From positions 110,625,307-110,689,306 of the forward strand of contig NC_089822.1 in the NCBI RefSeq assembly GCF_035046505.1: DNA of 64,000 nucleotides, read 5' to 3'. Positions within the stretch are counted from its first letter, which is position 1, and each line of letters starts with the position of its first letter. Source of the stretch: Tiliqua scincoides (taxonomy: Eukaryota > Chordata > Lepidosauria > Squamata > Scincidae). Below the pieces are notes generated by a model that was not told the origin of the DNA, did no database searches, and worked only from the letters and a program-made list of their open reading frames with translations. This document shows, piece after piece, positions 1 to 11,635 of this stretch. Position numbers and translations under genes: made by a program.

Positions 1-905
1 AAAAGAAGCAAAGGGGACTCTGGAGGAAGCTGAGTTGAAGAGACTATCTGCGTGGGTGATGAATAAGCATGAAGCTGAGAGATTAATACTGTAAACATTA
101 ATGAGATTTTGATTTATTGAACTGATATAGTGGATATCTGCATAAGGTTGATAGATACGGCTCTGGGTACATTGTCTTTGATTCTCTGTTCATTTCTTCT
201 TGCTTTAATATATAATGGAGCACCCTAGGAGACAGTCAATAAAAGGACATAAAGCCTCTCCAACTATGAGTTCAACGATCCAGACAATGCTCTTGAGAAA
301 AGCACAGAAAGAAAGAAAGATGACCAAGCAGGAATTATAGATTTTCTTAGAGATTTTTGTGAAGAGACAAAGCAGATGCAGACCAGGATTTCTGATCTAG
401 ATAAAAACTTGACGGGGAAACTGGATCAATTATCAATTAAATTGAAAGAGATGGACAAGATGGTGAAAAAGACACATAAAAAGATTAATAGAAATCAGAA
501 AGAGATGAACAGGATGAAATAACAAGTGAAACGTGACCAGGTAAAGACTGAGTAACTCACCCAATGGGTTGAGCAAAGAAACCAAACACTAGAAAGAAAC
601 GTGATGCTGCTGGAGCTTGAACAAGCGAGACATATGTTGCGCATTCAGAATTATCCAGAAGGAAAACCACAAGAAGATATTAAGATAAACAATTATTCAT
701 TGGCTGGGAGAGCAAACTGAGTTTGAGACAGAACTTCTTGAAGGATTACATGCAGTGTATAGACTCGGATCTCCATACACAAGAACTCACAATTTCCCAA
801 GAGAAATAATGATGAAGTTTACACTGAAAAGGGTGAGAGATATAGTCCAACAAGCGCTGATGGAGAAAACATTAACTGTTAGGGGAAACTCTTCGAGAAT
901 TTTAA
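1..905 (+). mobile_element. L1-clade LINE, ORF1-like remnant
   Basis: Decayed L1 ORF1 region. Translating around 280-530 gives a lysine- and glutamine-rich coiled-coil stretch with repeated KxxxMD/KxxKxI heptads. Around 610-905 it gives the RNA-binding and C-terminal region typical of L1 ORF1p, with LRIQNYPEGKPQEDIK, then NFPREIMMKFTLKRVRDIVQQA and EKTLTVRGN. The same element resumes at about 1985 with ORF2. The frame is broken several times, so it is not a live gene. Family placement rests on order and motifs seen by eye. Confidence 0.75.
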
Positions 906-1300
906 GGGAAACTCTATGGAGTATTATAATAATTATAATTATAATAATGGTATTTATATACCACCTTTCTTGGTCTTTATTCAAGACTTTATTCAAGGCA
1001 GTTTACATAGGCAGGCTGATTAAATCCCTGTAGGGATTTTTACAATTGAAAGAAGGTTCTCTTTCAAGAACCACAACAGTCCAGATGTTTCACTCTGATC
1101 TGGTTTCACATTCTGGCCTCCATCCTCCCACGCTCAGAGCAGATGGAATAGCTCGGCTTCAGCTTGTCAGCTGCTTCAAGGTCACACTGTGCCGGTGGCC
1201 TTGAACTGCGACCTTGTGGATGTGATCTTCAGGCAAATGGAGGCTCTTTCTTTCTTTCTCTTAGTTCAACAAGAATTTTCACTGATTGAATGAAATAATG
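906..1300 (-). mobile_element. SINE-like or L2-tail repeat inserted in the L1
   Basis: Starts with an AT-rich run (906-950), followed by a string of the type 'tatataccacctttcttgg...caaggcagtttacatag' that marks the 3' end of many reptile L2-related SINEs on the reverse strand. Similar strings recur at 39557-39840 and 47400-47470. It separates L1 ORF1 from ORF2. Exact borders were not determined. Confidence 0.45.
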
Positions 1301-1327
1301 TTTATTTTTGAGTTGAACATTAAACAA

Positions 1328-1605
1328 TATGGTGTCTGGCCTAGATGCCTTTAAAAGGGAACTGGACAAATTTCTGGAGGAAAAGTCCATCACGGGTTAC
1401 AAGCCATGATGTGTATGTTCAACCTCCTGATTTAAAAGTAGTCTACCTCAGAATGTCAGATGCAAGGGAGGATGCCAGGATGCAGGTCCCTTGTTGTTGT
1501 GTGCTCCTTGAGGCATCTTGTGGGCCACTGTGTAATACAGGAAGCTGTACTAGATGGGCCTTTGACCTGATCCAGCAGGGTTCTTCTTATTTTCTTATGA
1601 TTCTC
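1328..1605 (+). mobile_element. CR1 LINE 3' tail
   Basis: Encodes the end of the CR1 ORF2 ([22 protein letters not shown]-like, 1345-1410), then the CR1 3' untranslated tail ending in the octamer-type repeat TTCTTAT/TTCTTATG near 1586-1602. The same tail occurs in this window at 14517, 49690-49896, 57466 and 60746. It is a 5'-truncated copy inserted in the L1 block. Confidence 0.8.
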
Positions 1606-1675
1606 TCATACCCTCTTAGCAAATTTATATGCCTCCTCTGACAGCTACAAGCAGATTACAAGAGTTCCACATTTT

Positions 1676-1980
1676 ACAGTGGCGTAGCTAAGACAGTGCA
1701 GGGGGTCGCAATCAGTGGTGGACCTCCCCTGCCCCATGCCCTGGGGCAAAGGTCCAAGATGGTGCCCCTGTGGGGTGCCCCCTGCACAAATCTGCCCCCC
1801 CCACTTATATGGAGCACACAGAGCCTTGTGCGACTCCAGGATACATTGGGAAAGCCTCTTGGAGCTTCCCCGACGCTGTGCTTCCAGCAAAATGGAAGCA
1901 CAGTTTCTGACTATTTCAGGAGCCTCAGAGAGGCTTCCATATGGTCCTAGAGGTGCACGAGACTCCATTTATTTTATGAA
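1676..1980. mobile_element. Possible hAT-type MITE starting CAGTGGCGTAGCTA
   Basis: Begins with a CAGTGGCGTAGCTAAG terminus of the hAT MITE kind and contains a GC-rich body unlike the AT-rich L1 on both sides. I could not define a matching opposite terminus or a target duplication, so only the left border is supported. Confidence 0.35.
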
Positions 1981-1984
1981 AAAT

Positions 1985-4900
1985 TATGTAGAAAATTGGC
2001 TCCTTTGAGCCAATATGATCTGATTTTGCTGGGTGATTTTAATTCAATGTTTGACGTGAATTTAGATAGATCAAGTAAGTGGAAAAAGAAAGGAGGAAAC
2101 TTATCTAAATCTTTTTTAGAACTGGCAGAAGAATTTAATCTGATTGACACATGGAGAGTCCAGAATCCATGAAAAAAGCAATATACTCACTTTTCAACAC
2201 GTCATAAAGTATGGTCCAGAATAGATATGTGTTGGATTACAGCAGTGACAGATATATTCAAAGCAGAAATATTACCAAACACCTTTGCGGATCATAATCC
2301 AATTAGTTTAAAACTTAAATCTCAGAGGAAAGGGTTCTGGAGATTGAACATTACTGATATGAAAGAAAATTTTGTAAAATTAGCTAAAGAGGAAATGAGT
2401 TGGTTTTTTAAAATACTCAGAAATAAGACCACAAATTATCTGGGATACAAGCAAAGCATATTTTAGAGGAATTATGATGAAATTTTCAGCAAGGAAAAAA
2501 GAGGGATAATCAATGTTTCAGAGAACTAACCTTAAAATTGAAGAAGGAGCAGGAGTTCCAAGAGAATCCATCTAAAGAATTAAATGCTAAAATACAGAGA
2601 CTTCAACATGAGATTAGAATTATACAAATGGAAGAAACTGAGAAAAAATTAAATTAAACAGAATTATTTCAAAAATGCAAATAAACCTGGAAGATGGCTA
2701 GTACACAGACTGAAAAAAGAATGACAGAGGAACTTTATAAGTAGTTTGATAGATGAAAATGGAATTGAGAAACATAAATCTTCAGAAGTTAAACTTATAA
2801 AAAAGTTCTATCAGCAATTATATAAGAATATAGATCCTAACTTGCAAAAGGATTACCTATTAAAAAATAATATGCTAAAACTGACATCAGAACAGAAACA
2901 AATTCTGGATCAAAAAATTTCCATGCAAGAATTAACAGAAGCAATTAAAGACAGAAAAATCAGAAATCCCCTGGACCAGATGCAATTCTGGCTGAATGCT
3001 ATAAGATATTTGAAGAGATTATACAATTACCATTCAAGAACTTGGTTAATGATATCTGGGAAACTGGAAATATACCAGACTCATGGAAAGAAGCATTAAT
3101 TATGCTAATACACAAACAAGACACAGAGAAAGAAATTAGAAATTATAGACCAATTTCTCTTTTAAATATGGATTATAAGATCTTTACATCAATATTAGCC
3201 AGAAGATTAAAGAGAGTCCTGCTACAAATAATACATCAAGATCAAACGGGCTTCTTACCAAAACACCTAAAAAGAAATGTGAGAGTTATTAATATAATAG
3301 AATATTTTGAGGCACACCCAGAGAAGAAATTAGGATTTATTTATTCGATTTATATTCCGCTTTTCTCCCCGAAGGGCACCCAGGGCGGATTAATCTCTAT
3401 AGATGCACAAAAAGCATTTGACAGAGTAAATTGGAATTTTATGATACAACAAATGTATCAGATGAATTTTGGACCAAAGTTTATAAAGATAGTAGAGAAG
3501 ATATACACAAAACAGACAGCGAGAATAAAGATAAATGGTGATATAACAAGATAGAAATCCAACAGGGAACAAGACAAGGATGTCCTTTATCTCCATTATT
3601 ATTTATTTTAACTTTGGAAGTATTGAACAACATAGTAAGAAGAGATGAAAGAATTGTTGGAGTGAAGGTCAAAAAAGAAGAATTTAAGATCCAGGCATAT
3701 GCAGATGATCTTACTTTCATTCTTGAGGATCCAAAGCAGTCCTTAAAATATTTGATAGATAACTTGACCGAATATGGAGAAATGGCAGGACTGAAGATAA
3801 ATTATGATAAAACAAAACTATTAGTGAAAAATATTAGAAAACAAGAGAAACAGCAAATTTGGTATTAATATTACAAATAAAGTTTAATATCTGGGTATTA
3901 TCTTAACAGATAAACCCAGTGCATTGATGGAAGATAACTATTTAATGATGGAGATTAAGAATGATTTTAAAAGATGGAATAGATTGAACTTATCGCTGTT
4001 GGGGAGAATAGCAACAATAAAAACAAATGTGTTACTGAAAATACTATTTTATTCCAGACAATTACAGTGATATTAAAGAAATCATTTTTCCAAGAATTGA
4101 ATAAAGTTATGGCCAACTTTATTTGGCAAGGAAAAAAGCAAGAGTGAAGATGAAACTATTGCAAGATGCTAAAGAGCAAGCTGGCCTTAGAATGCCTAAT
4201 TGGGAAATGTATTATTATGCAGCAGCAATGAACTGGATAAAAGACTGGGCAGAACTGGAAAAATCCAGAGTGTTGAAACTAGAATTACATGATCTGCAGA
4301 TTGGTCCCCATGCCTTTATGATTCATGATAAAGCTAAATACCACAGTTACTTTAAACAACATTTGATAAGAAGGGCACTGTTATTTGCTTGGGAACAAAT
4401 AAGATATAAAGTTTATGGCAAACTTTCCCATAGATGGGTCAAACCACTAGAAATTAATACAAAGCCAATGTGGATACGGGAATCAAAAAATGAGATATGA
4501 CAACTTATTAGACAATAAAGCAGAGCTTTATTCAAAAGAAGAGTTATTGGAGAAAGGGATTAAATTGGCTGACAATTACAAGTCAAAACAAGATGGATGG
4601 AATATAAAAAAGAAGGAATTTACCCAGTGGATACAGAATTTGATAAAATATTCTTATCAAACGAGGAACACTATATTAAGAAGATGTACCAATATTTGTT
4701 AAACATGAAAATGGAAGATGAGTCAGTAAAAGAGGTGATGATCCTGTGGGCAAAGAATATTGGACATAATATAACAATGAACAACTGGGAACAGATCTGG
4801 AAAAGAAATATGAAGATAATCAAAGCAACAACGATGAAAGAGAATATCTATAAAATCTTTTATAAATGGTACCTACCTCCAGACAGGCTGGCAAAAATGT

Positions 4901-5620
4901 ATCCTGGTACATGCAATAAATGCTGGAAATGTAAGGAGGTGAAAGGATCTTTTTACCACATGTGGTAGCTCTGTTCTAAGGCAAAAGAATTCTGGAGAAA
5001 AATACATATGAATATTCAAATTATTTTTAAATGTGTTATACCCTTTGAACCAGAGATATTCCTATTTAATATTTTTCCTGAAAGTTGTAATAATGATACA
5101 AGACATATTCTGTTATTGCAGCAAGATTAATCTATGCTCAGATGTGGAAGAGCTCAGAAATTCCATTATAGATATGTGGATTAAGAAATTATATGAAATT
5201 ATTGAAATGCATGTCTTAACTGAAAGATTGAAGGATGGTAAGATAGAAATAATACAGCAATTATGGAATCCATTTTACAGATGGATAGACAAAAGATTAT
5301 GAGTCATTTAAGTAAAATCAAAATAGATGAAAGTAAATATATTAATGTTCATGATAATTATAGACTAGATTAGATTGAAATGTTTGTTAAATTGGTATTG
5401 ACATTATAGAGTGGAGGAAAGTAGTAATTAATGGGTTTATTTGATGGTGATGTAATAACTACAGTTCTGCAAATTCCCAATGTTTTTTCCCTTTGTACTA
5501 CCTTCAACCCATGTATATTTGGTTCCTGTACCTATGTCATTATTCAATTTAAATATTGAATATATATATTAGCAAAATATTTGTAATTAATGTAGTTGCT
5601 GTTATTTCAAATTTATGTTT
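1985..5620 (+). mobile_element. L1-clade LINE, ORF2-like remnant
   Basis: Shows L1 ORF2 order. The endonuclease 3' half has LLGDFN (about 2025), SRID (about 2217) and ADHNPI (about 2287). The reverse transcriptase has PISLLNMDYKIF (3150-3185), IDAQKAFDRVNW (3400-3435), QQGTRQGCPLSPLL (3560-3600) and the AYADD active site at about 3695. A Cys/His knuckle, CNKCWKCKEVKGSFYH, lies near 4910-4965. The 5' half of the endonuclease is missing and several stops and frame changes are present, so it is dead. The AT-rich end near 5600 is taken as the 3' end. Confidence 0.85.
3338..3391 (-). mobile_element. 54-bp L2-type tail inserted in the L1 RT
   Basis: The string ATTCCGCTTTTCTCCCCGAA (3355-3374) is the reverse complement of the L2-family 3' end found in the long L2 copy at 16335-17372. 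GGATT lies on both sides (3333-3337 and 3387-3391), giving a 5-bp target duplication. The insert is 54 nt and stop-free, so the surrounding L1 frame stays open through it. Confidence 0.65.
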
Positions 5621-5681
5621 TCAACTACTGATCTATCTCTGACAATACATGAACTGATGACTGTTCTGTCCCAATTTTCGA

Positions 5682-5699
5682 CTCCTGCCGACCACACCA
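5682..5699 (-). other. Primer-binding-site-like string of an LTR fossil
   Basis: On + the string ends ...GACCACACCA, preceded by a T-stem and T-loop-like TTCGACTC. This is what the 3' end of a tRNA looks like, so the minus strand reads as a primer site starting TGG, three bases inside the LTR-like fragment at 5703. I could not assign the tRNA species. Confidence 0.5.
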
Positions 5700-5702
5700 A
5701 TT

Positions 5703-6600
5703 TGTCCCATCCAAATATCTCAACTCCCTTCTAATGCCTGCTTTTTGGCTAATTAACAACCCCCTTTCCCAAGAAAAGCAGCTGTGGTGTGCAAAGGAAT
5801 AAATACTGAACTTCTTATCTATAGCAATTAACAAGAATTTATTGCTACAAACACATAAACTCCCTACAAGTCCTCTTGTCCAGAGGCTTTCCCTCCCCAA
5901 AACTCCACTTAACTTAGTGGGTAGAGGTCTGAAGCCTCCAGTCGAAGTCCAATCCAGTACAAAGTACAATCTCCAAAGTACAGTCCAGTCTTCCCAGTCT
6001 AATCTTCTGCAGTAGAGTTCCTCCTCTCCAGCAGTGTTCTCTCCAGCAGAGTATCTCCTCTAGCAGGGTCCTGGCAGTCCTCTCTTCTGTGTCCTCTAGC
6101 AGAGTTCTGGCAGTCCCCTTCTCCCAGTGTGGGTCCATCCAGGTTTCCCTCTGGGTCAGGGTCCAGCTTCTGGCTTGGTCAGCTTCTTGCTCTGGGTCAG
6201 GGTAGCTCTGTCTCTTTCCAAAGCTGCCTTTTATCCTTGGATGTCTCATCATCCAAATGCAGCTCAGCTGTGAGCTACCTCATTAGCTCCAAATTAGGCT
6301 CAGATGAGCCATCCCTTCAGTCCATGTCCATTCAAAGTCCCATCAAGGTCAAATGAAGCTCAGGTGTTCATCCAGGTCTCCATTGGCCTTGATTGATTAC
6401 AGCTGTGGAGCCAGCCCTGCCCTTCCCAGAGCTGTCAAACAGCTGTCAAAACAGGGAATCGCTGTCAACACCACATCATCCACCTGATGATCTTCTGATC
6501 TTCCATTGCAATGACAAGAAACTAGAATTTGCTGGGGCTTTAGCTGCCAGCTAGTTGCCTTCCTTTCTACCTTGCCAGCTCCGTAAGGCATTTTAATACA
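5703..6600 (-). mobile_element. LTR-like fossil fragment
   Basis: A roughly 0.9-kb block that would begin TGTATT and end ...GGGACA on the minus strand, with AATAAA inside (about 5840) and a primer-site-like string just after it. It carries imperfect internal repeats rich in CTCCAGCAG/TCTAGCAG (6010-6120). No partner LTR or coding region was seen, so it is a fragment; the family is unknown and it looks old and broken. The outer border is uncertain. Confidence 0.45.
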
Positions 6601-6602
6601 GT

Positions 6603-6836
6603 CCTGCCTTTTTCAACCATTATTCAATTCTTTTTCGAGTACCTTAAAGGTCCTGTATTCTGCGGTACACATACTCTAGGTTGGGAACCACTGGTGTAAA
6701 CCATTACAGAAAAACGGAGCAGGATAACAGGGGCCCTTTTTTGTTGCAATACTTGGAAAGAATGAGGTCCTATATGTTTTGTTTCAAAGATGTATATACC
6801 ACCTTTCCTATATGATCAAGTAAAGATTGTGTACAA
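6603..6836. other. Unassigned spacer with a hAT end fragment
   Basis: No gene seen. GGTTGGGAACCACTG at 6681-6695 resembles a hAT terminus. The rest is unassigned. Confidence 0.3.
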
Positions 6837-6919
6837 GTAAACCCATTTTTGCCAGGTCCACAGATGTACGCATTTGGTCCCTGTTGCATATATGCAACCT
6901 TGGGAAGAAATTCCTTTAA
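6837..6919. mobile_element. TTAA-bounded mini-MITE, copy 1 (decayed)
   Basis: Carries ACCCATTTTTGCC, GGTCCCTGTTGCATATATGC and a final GGAAGAAATTCCTTTAA, matching the copies at 27058, 40436 and 58682. The left TTAA has decayed to GTAA. Confidence 0.6.
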
Positions 6920-7065
6920 AACATAAAAGTACCATAAGTGCAACCATACGAGTATTTCTTCAGAATTATTTATATCTTGCCCTTCCCTTGAATTCAGGAA
7001 CAAGCCTAGCCTTTGTTGCAACCCAAGGAGTAGTTTGTAGAGGTGGATTTGGGAATGGAAATCTA

Positions 7066-7127
7066 ACAGCACAATCCCATGCATACCCACCCAGAAGCAA
7101 GTTCCAGTGTGTTCAATGGGACTTACT
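7066..7127. mobile_element. Palindromic MITE, left part split by the ERV
   Basis: GCACAATCCCATGCATACCC through CAATGGGACTTACT is the left half and centre of the palindromic repeat found in tandem at 11840-12216. Its other part, TTCCAAGAAAATGTGTATG, resumes at 11642 beyond the ERV. Confidence 0.75.
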
Positions 7128-7392
7128 TGTGGGATCTCAATAGAGATGAATACAGAATATGGGATCTCAAATAGAGATGAATAAGAGAGACGAGGGCTGG
7201 GCTTGGTGCAAGATCTCTTGCTCTTTTTCCAGAGCTCTTTATTTTTATTCCCTCTTCCAGACACTCTCTTTGCCTAATCAAACAAGCTAATCCTCTCACA
7301 CCACGTCTGCCTTTTGTTGATTGGGTTTGAGGCAAGGAGGCTGAATCACGGGTGGCGTGGTTTGCCAGCGCCTTCGTGACAGCGTCCCTACA
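7128..7392 (-). repeat. 3' LTR of the ERV
   Basis: 265 bp, TGTAGGG...CCCACA on the minus strand, with an AATAAAAATAAAG polyadenylation region and short internal repeats (ATCTCTATTTGAGATCCCAT-type). It matches 11371-11635 throughout. Confidence 0.9.
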
Positions 7393-7406
7393 TCTCCCCC
7401 TTTCTT
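7393..7406 (-). other. Polypurine tract of the ERV
   Basis: Minus strand reads AAGAAAGGGGGAGA immediately before the TG of the 3' LTR, as expected for the plus-strand primer of reverse transcription. Confidence 0.75.
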
Positions 7407-8489
7407 GTTTTAAGGCATTGATATGCATAATACATCTGGCGTTGAGTGGGCACTAAGTCTTTCGGCTGACAATAAGGGATACAGAGGGCTAACAAATTAG
7501 GAATACATTGTACAAAACAACATCCTATGATTAAAACAATACAAATTAGTGCACCATATTGTACTAAGGTACGAAGCAGGCCAGTGGGAAGCCAAGACCA
7601 AAGGGCATCCTACCATGCAGGGATGCAGGTCTTGATGTATGCTCTGCGCATAGCTCTTAAGTTTGTTAATTTGTTGTTGAATTCGGTTGCTATTGTCTGT
7701 TAGGTTAAAACAACACATATCTTTTACTGCTTCACAATAGCAGCTCGGTTATCTAGAATAGCATGGTGAAGTTCGTGCTGTTCTTTTGCTAAGAGACCAA
7801 TGGCTGTAGAAGTGGCGTTGATGGTTTTTGCTAACAAACAGGCCATCTGGCCTATAGTTTTTGCATTATTCACTGCAAGGCCAGGGACACCTACTAAACT
7901 GGCTGCTAAAGATACAACTGAGGGGATACATTGACACAAGGAGGGGATACATTGAATAAAACAACAGATAATGATCAGAACAACCATCCCAAAAAATCCC
8001 ATGTCCAAAAGTCTGTCCAAGCCATGCAAAGTCCGGCAGCCATCCTGTAAGCCAATCCCAAAATCCACCAAAGTTTACATCTTGTTGTATTTGTGCAATT
8101 GTCTTGAGTTGTCCACCACCAATGCTAGGATTACTACTAGGGAGGCTGCCAGTGAAACATACTCAGCTTTGCTTAACAATTTTACATTTGAATCACAATC
8201 ACTGTGGAGTGTTAGAGTGTCAGCGCCTTCAGATCTCCCCAGGTTAGGGGATGAGCTTCCTGTCTGGGTCTTTTGGCTGGCTGTCTGTTCCTTGGCTGCT
8301 CCTGTAGTCCCAGCTGGTCTCATCTGGAAATTGGGGGTAGGTCATCTGGAAATTGGGGATCGGATTCTCCAGGCCCTGGTGACATCTTTGGCTGGCTGCA
8401 CACACTGCGCTGGTGCCTAAAGCATTCCTGTAGGAGTAAGCATAACAGCATAGCCTCGCCCCCAAGTTACCAATGGGGCTGGGTAATGG

Positions 8490-10150
8490 TTTCCTGACTC
8501 CTTCATGTCTTTCATTAGGAGTAAACCTTTCTGCATTTAATGTTAAAAATTTTAAGTATAATTTTAAGTATATAATAAAGTATAGAATATGATAAAGTAT
8601 AGAGTGTTTCCTAAATATGTATTAGCCCAAATAGTCTCATATCTCCCTTTTTTGTTTTAATAAAAAGGTTTTAATAATTTGTGTTTGCACTTGTGAAAAA
8701 GGGATGGAAAATTGTTTACCATCTTCCCTGAGTGACTAGCTATTGGATCAGAGAACAGGGAGGGAGTTCACTGATGAAATAGGGAGGCTCCTGAGAGTCT
8801 GATCAGCTTTGTCCTTTAGATAAGAGCCTTGGAAGGGGGTTGTGATTACGATGTGGGCTACAAAATAAGGCTGGGTCCAGTCTTGAAGCAAATTCTGCAT
8901 GTTTCTTCCATCTTTGGTGATGGGGGTGTGTGTGAAAAGAAAACACATTGGTTTTAAAAGCAGATAGAAGAAAAAATCATGGTACCAAAAATGATAATGA
9001 GCTCAATATACAAAAATAATAAAAAATTGTTGCAACGAATATCAGGCCTATTACAGAAAGGAAGTCATGTGGACTTCAGATAGACTTCACTATAAGTCAA
9101 AGACAAACAAGAACAAGGACAGACAAAGCGCTTCTTTCATACCACACACACACATCCAAAGAACATATAGAACATTTTAGTATTTATATGTATATAAGCA
9201 GAGAACATAAGTAGAATTAAAAGAATTTGTCATGACAATTTTTCCATTAGAAAAGAAATACTTCATTAGTATTAAAAATACAGATATAGGATCACTGCTT
9301 ATTCCTGTAAAGGAAATTGAGATTAAGTAAATTTGTCCTCTGGAGGACAAATGCTTTTTTCTTTTCTTTGTCCTTACTTGCTGCTGAAACAAAAAGTTGC
9401 TGTATCAAGCAAAATAAAATGTGTACATATGTCCTGTAAAAGAAACAAGGTTTAGTAATCTTTAGTCCTTCTCTTGAGAGCAAATGTTTTCTTTTCCTGT
9501 TCTTTCTTGTTGAAACAAAAAGGGTTAAAACAAATGATTGCTGATATTTTGCACTCTGTGCATGCTCTGAGGCTCTCATGCTCTGAGATTAGGAGAGGTC
9601 CTTCTGCTTTTCTTTTCCTTAGGAACCATGCATTGGCTTTTTGCCTTGCATACATGAGAAACCTAGAAAGTTTTAAGGAAACACTAAGTTATTATTCAAA
9701 CTTCTGTTGCTGGCTACAGTGGCAGGGAGTTCCATTGGCCAGCAGGATCTATTAACCTAGCATCAAGGAAACAAAAATGTTATTAAGACCTTTTAATAGG
9801 TTTTAAAATGCCTTAAACATACACATGGTTTAGTCTTTGCTCCAACACGATAATCTGATAAGAAGTGGAAATTTCCCACAAATGAAGGTTTTCATTTTTT
9901 GGTAAAAGGCAATTTAATTTTTACTACAGCCTTGCCTTGGAGCCTCACTGCTCTTTCTGGCCCCTTGTGAATGAGAGCAGTGATAGCCTTCTGATAAGAT
10001 AACACATTCCTGGATGGGTTGGCTGACTGACAAAGCCATTCAAGAATGTATATCTGAGTTTCTGTTTTAAGCTACAAAGGTGGGTGTATGGGTCAGAGAG
10101 TAGAATTACTAGCCACAAAAGATGGGAGCCAATCTACAAATTAGTGTCTC
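8490..10150. other. Unassigned AT-rich interior of the ERV
   Basis: Lies between the pol-like and env-like pieces. I recognise no retroviral domain. It holds an imperfect direct repeat of about 125 bp (9305-9428 and 9432-9550), each unit opening with CCTGTAAA(A/G)GAAA and containing TGAAACAAAAAG. Confidence 0.5.
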
Positions 10151-11350
10151 ATGATTTGTTATATTTCTTGTATGGAATTACAAGCTTCTGGAGAGAGGGT
10201 GATTTGCTTTGCGGGGTCTTGGCCCTCTTTAAGGTGGTCAAATACTGGCTTTAATAGTTGTGTGGGAAGCTTAAAATACATACCTAATGAATATGTCCCA
10301 GTAACTGCTGCAATTGTACTAAAGTCAGGCATTGGGAGATTTTTAATTCTGGGGTTGCAGGCGCAGCATAAGTTGTTAATACTTTATGCCCTAGATACAA
10401 ATAAGGAACTTGTTGCTGTACCATTTCTGGTGCTATGTGAAGACCAAACTGTTGTAAATTTTTAGATAGGTCTTGCAGGAGAGAAGAATTTAATTGGGGA
10501 CCTGCTATCAATATATCTTCCATAAAATGATGCATTATGAGTTTTGGATATTTATTAATTAACATGGAATGGGATAGTGGGTTAAGGGTTTCCTAATTGC
10601 ACTTGCTTGTCTGTTTCATTCAGAAACTGATCTACTCGGATGGCTTGTCCCTGTGTGTTCTGGCCAGCCCCTGCAGGGCAGATCATTGAATTTTTTTCTG
10701 CTTTTAATTATCCTGATTTCAGGGTCTCTCTGGCCATGCCTTCCATGACTGAAGCCTGCCTGTGAGGGGTAGTTTCTGGAGGTTCTTTCCTTTCTAGAGG
10801 AAAAAAGGCAGGGGATTCCCAGTGGTCGGCCAGATCTAGGGTGCCTGCTGCGCGGGCGGCTATTTGAGACCACCGCGGTGGCTCCGAAGGAGCACTAGGC
10901 ACGGGAGGCGATTTAATTATTTCGAGGGTTGGCGCTGCTGGAAGGAGTATTGGATATAGGGGTGGCCCTGTAGCAGAGGGGAGAGTACCTTTCAGAAGCA
11001 TATTATCAGGTGGATTAAGTTGGCACAGAGCTTTATATACCTTTTTCCAGGTTAAAATTAGAGCAATGGGGATCCGGGGTTCTGCCTGCAGATTTTTCCC
11101 CAGCCTCCCCCAATCCGCAGTCAGAAGACTGCCTCGTTTCGGATACCATGAACAAGAGGTGTCCAATTCCCTGACAAGATCTCGAAGATCTTGCACTGAA
11201 GCCGAGCCCTCGCCGGTCTGTTTGACCAATTTATATAATTCTTGAGCATGCTCGCTCTGTTCCTTTGACAAGGAATCCCCCATACTTACCAGGGAGCCGA
11301 AGCTGAGGTATACCGAAGACTGTTCCAGTCGAGGTAAGTTGGGTTCTGGG

Positions 11351-11368
11351 ATCACGTCGGGGTCACCA
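11351..11368 (-). other. tRNA-Trp primer binding site of the ERV
   Basis: The + strand reads ATCACGTCGGGGTCACCA, the 3' 18 nt of vertebrate tRNA-Trp including CCA. It sits two bases from the inner edge of the 5' LTR (11371). Use of tRNA-Trp is known for avian alpharetroviruses and the human ERV-W group. Confidence 0.85.
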
Positions 11369-11370
11369 GA

Positions 11371-11635
11371 TGTGGGATCTCAATAGAGATGAATACAGAA
11401 TATGGGATCTCAAATAGAGATGAATAAGAGAGACGAGGGCTGGGCTTGGTGCAAGATCTCTTGCTCTTTTTCCAGAGCTCTTTATTTTTATTCCCTCTTC
11501 CAGACACTCTCTTTGCCTAATCAAACAAGCTAATCCTCTCACACCACGTCTGCCTTTTGTTGATTGGGTTTGAGGCAAGGAGGCTGAATCACGGGTGGCG
11601 TGGTTTGCCAGCGCCTTCGTGACAGCGTCCCTACA
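11371..11635 (-). repeat. 5' LTR of the ERV
   Basis: 265 bp, same sequence as 7128-7392. It is followed by the second copy of the target duplication CTTACT. Confidence 0.9.

Larger units (their letters stand above)
7128..11635 (-). mobile_element. Betaretrovirus-like endogenous retrovirus (fossil provirus)
   Basis: 4508 bp with two 265-bp LTRs that read the same base for base by eye, and a 6-bp target duplication CTTACT (7122-7127 and 11636-11641). In minus-strand order there is a tRNA-Trp primer site, a gag matrix-like region (about 10708-11310, with the CSWYPKRGSL...DWGRLGKNLQ pattern of betaretroviral matrix), a pol RT-like piece (10284-10565), an env transmembrane-like region (about 7500-8320, with a CCFNLTDNS-type motif) and a polypurine tract. 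The internal 3.98 kb is much shorter than in a whole betaretrovirus and the frames are broken in many places. Matching LTRs point to a recent insertion despite the reduced interior. Confidence 0.88.

Noticed and set aside
5676-5699. tRNA gene fragment
   Set aside because: Only a tRNA 3'-end-like string with CCA, next to an LTR-like block. Nuclear tRNA genes do not encode CCA in vertebrates, so a primer site fits better.
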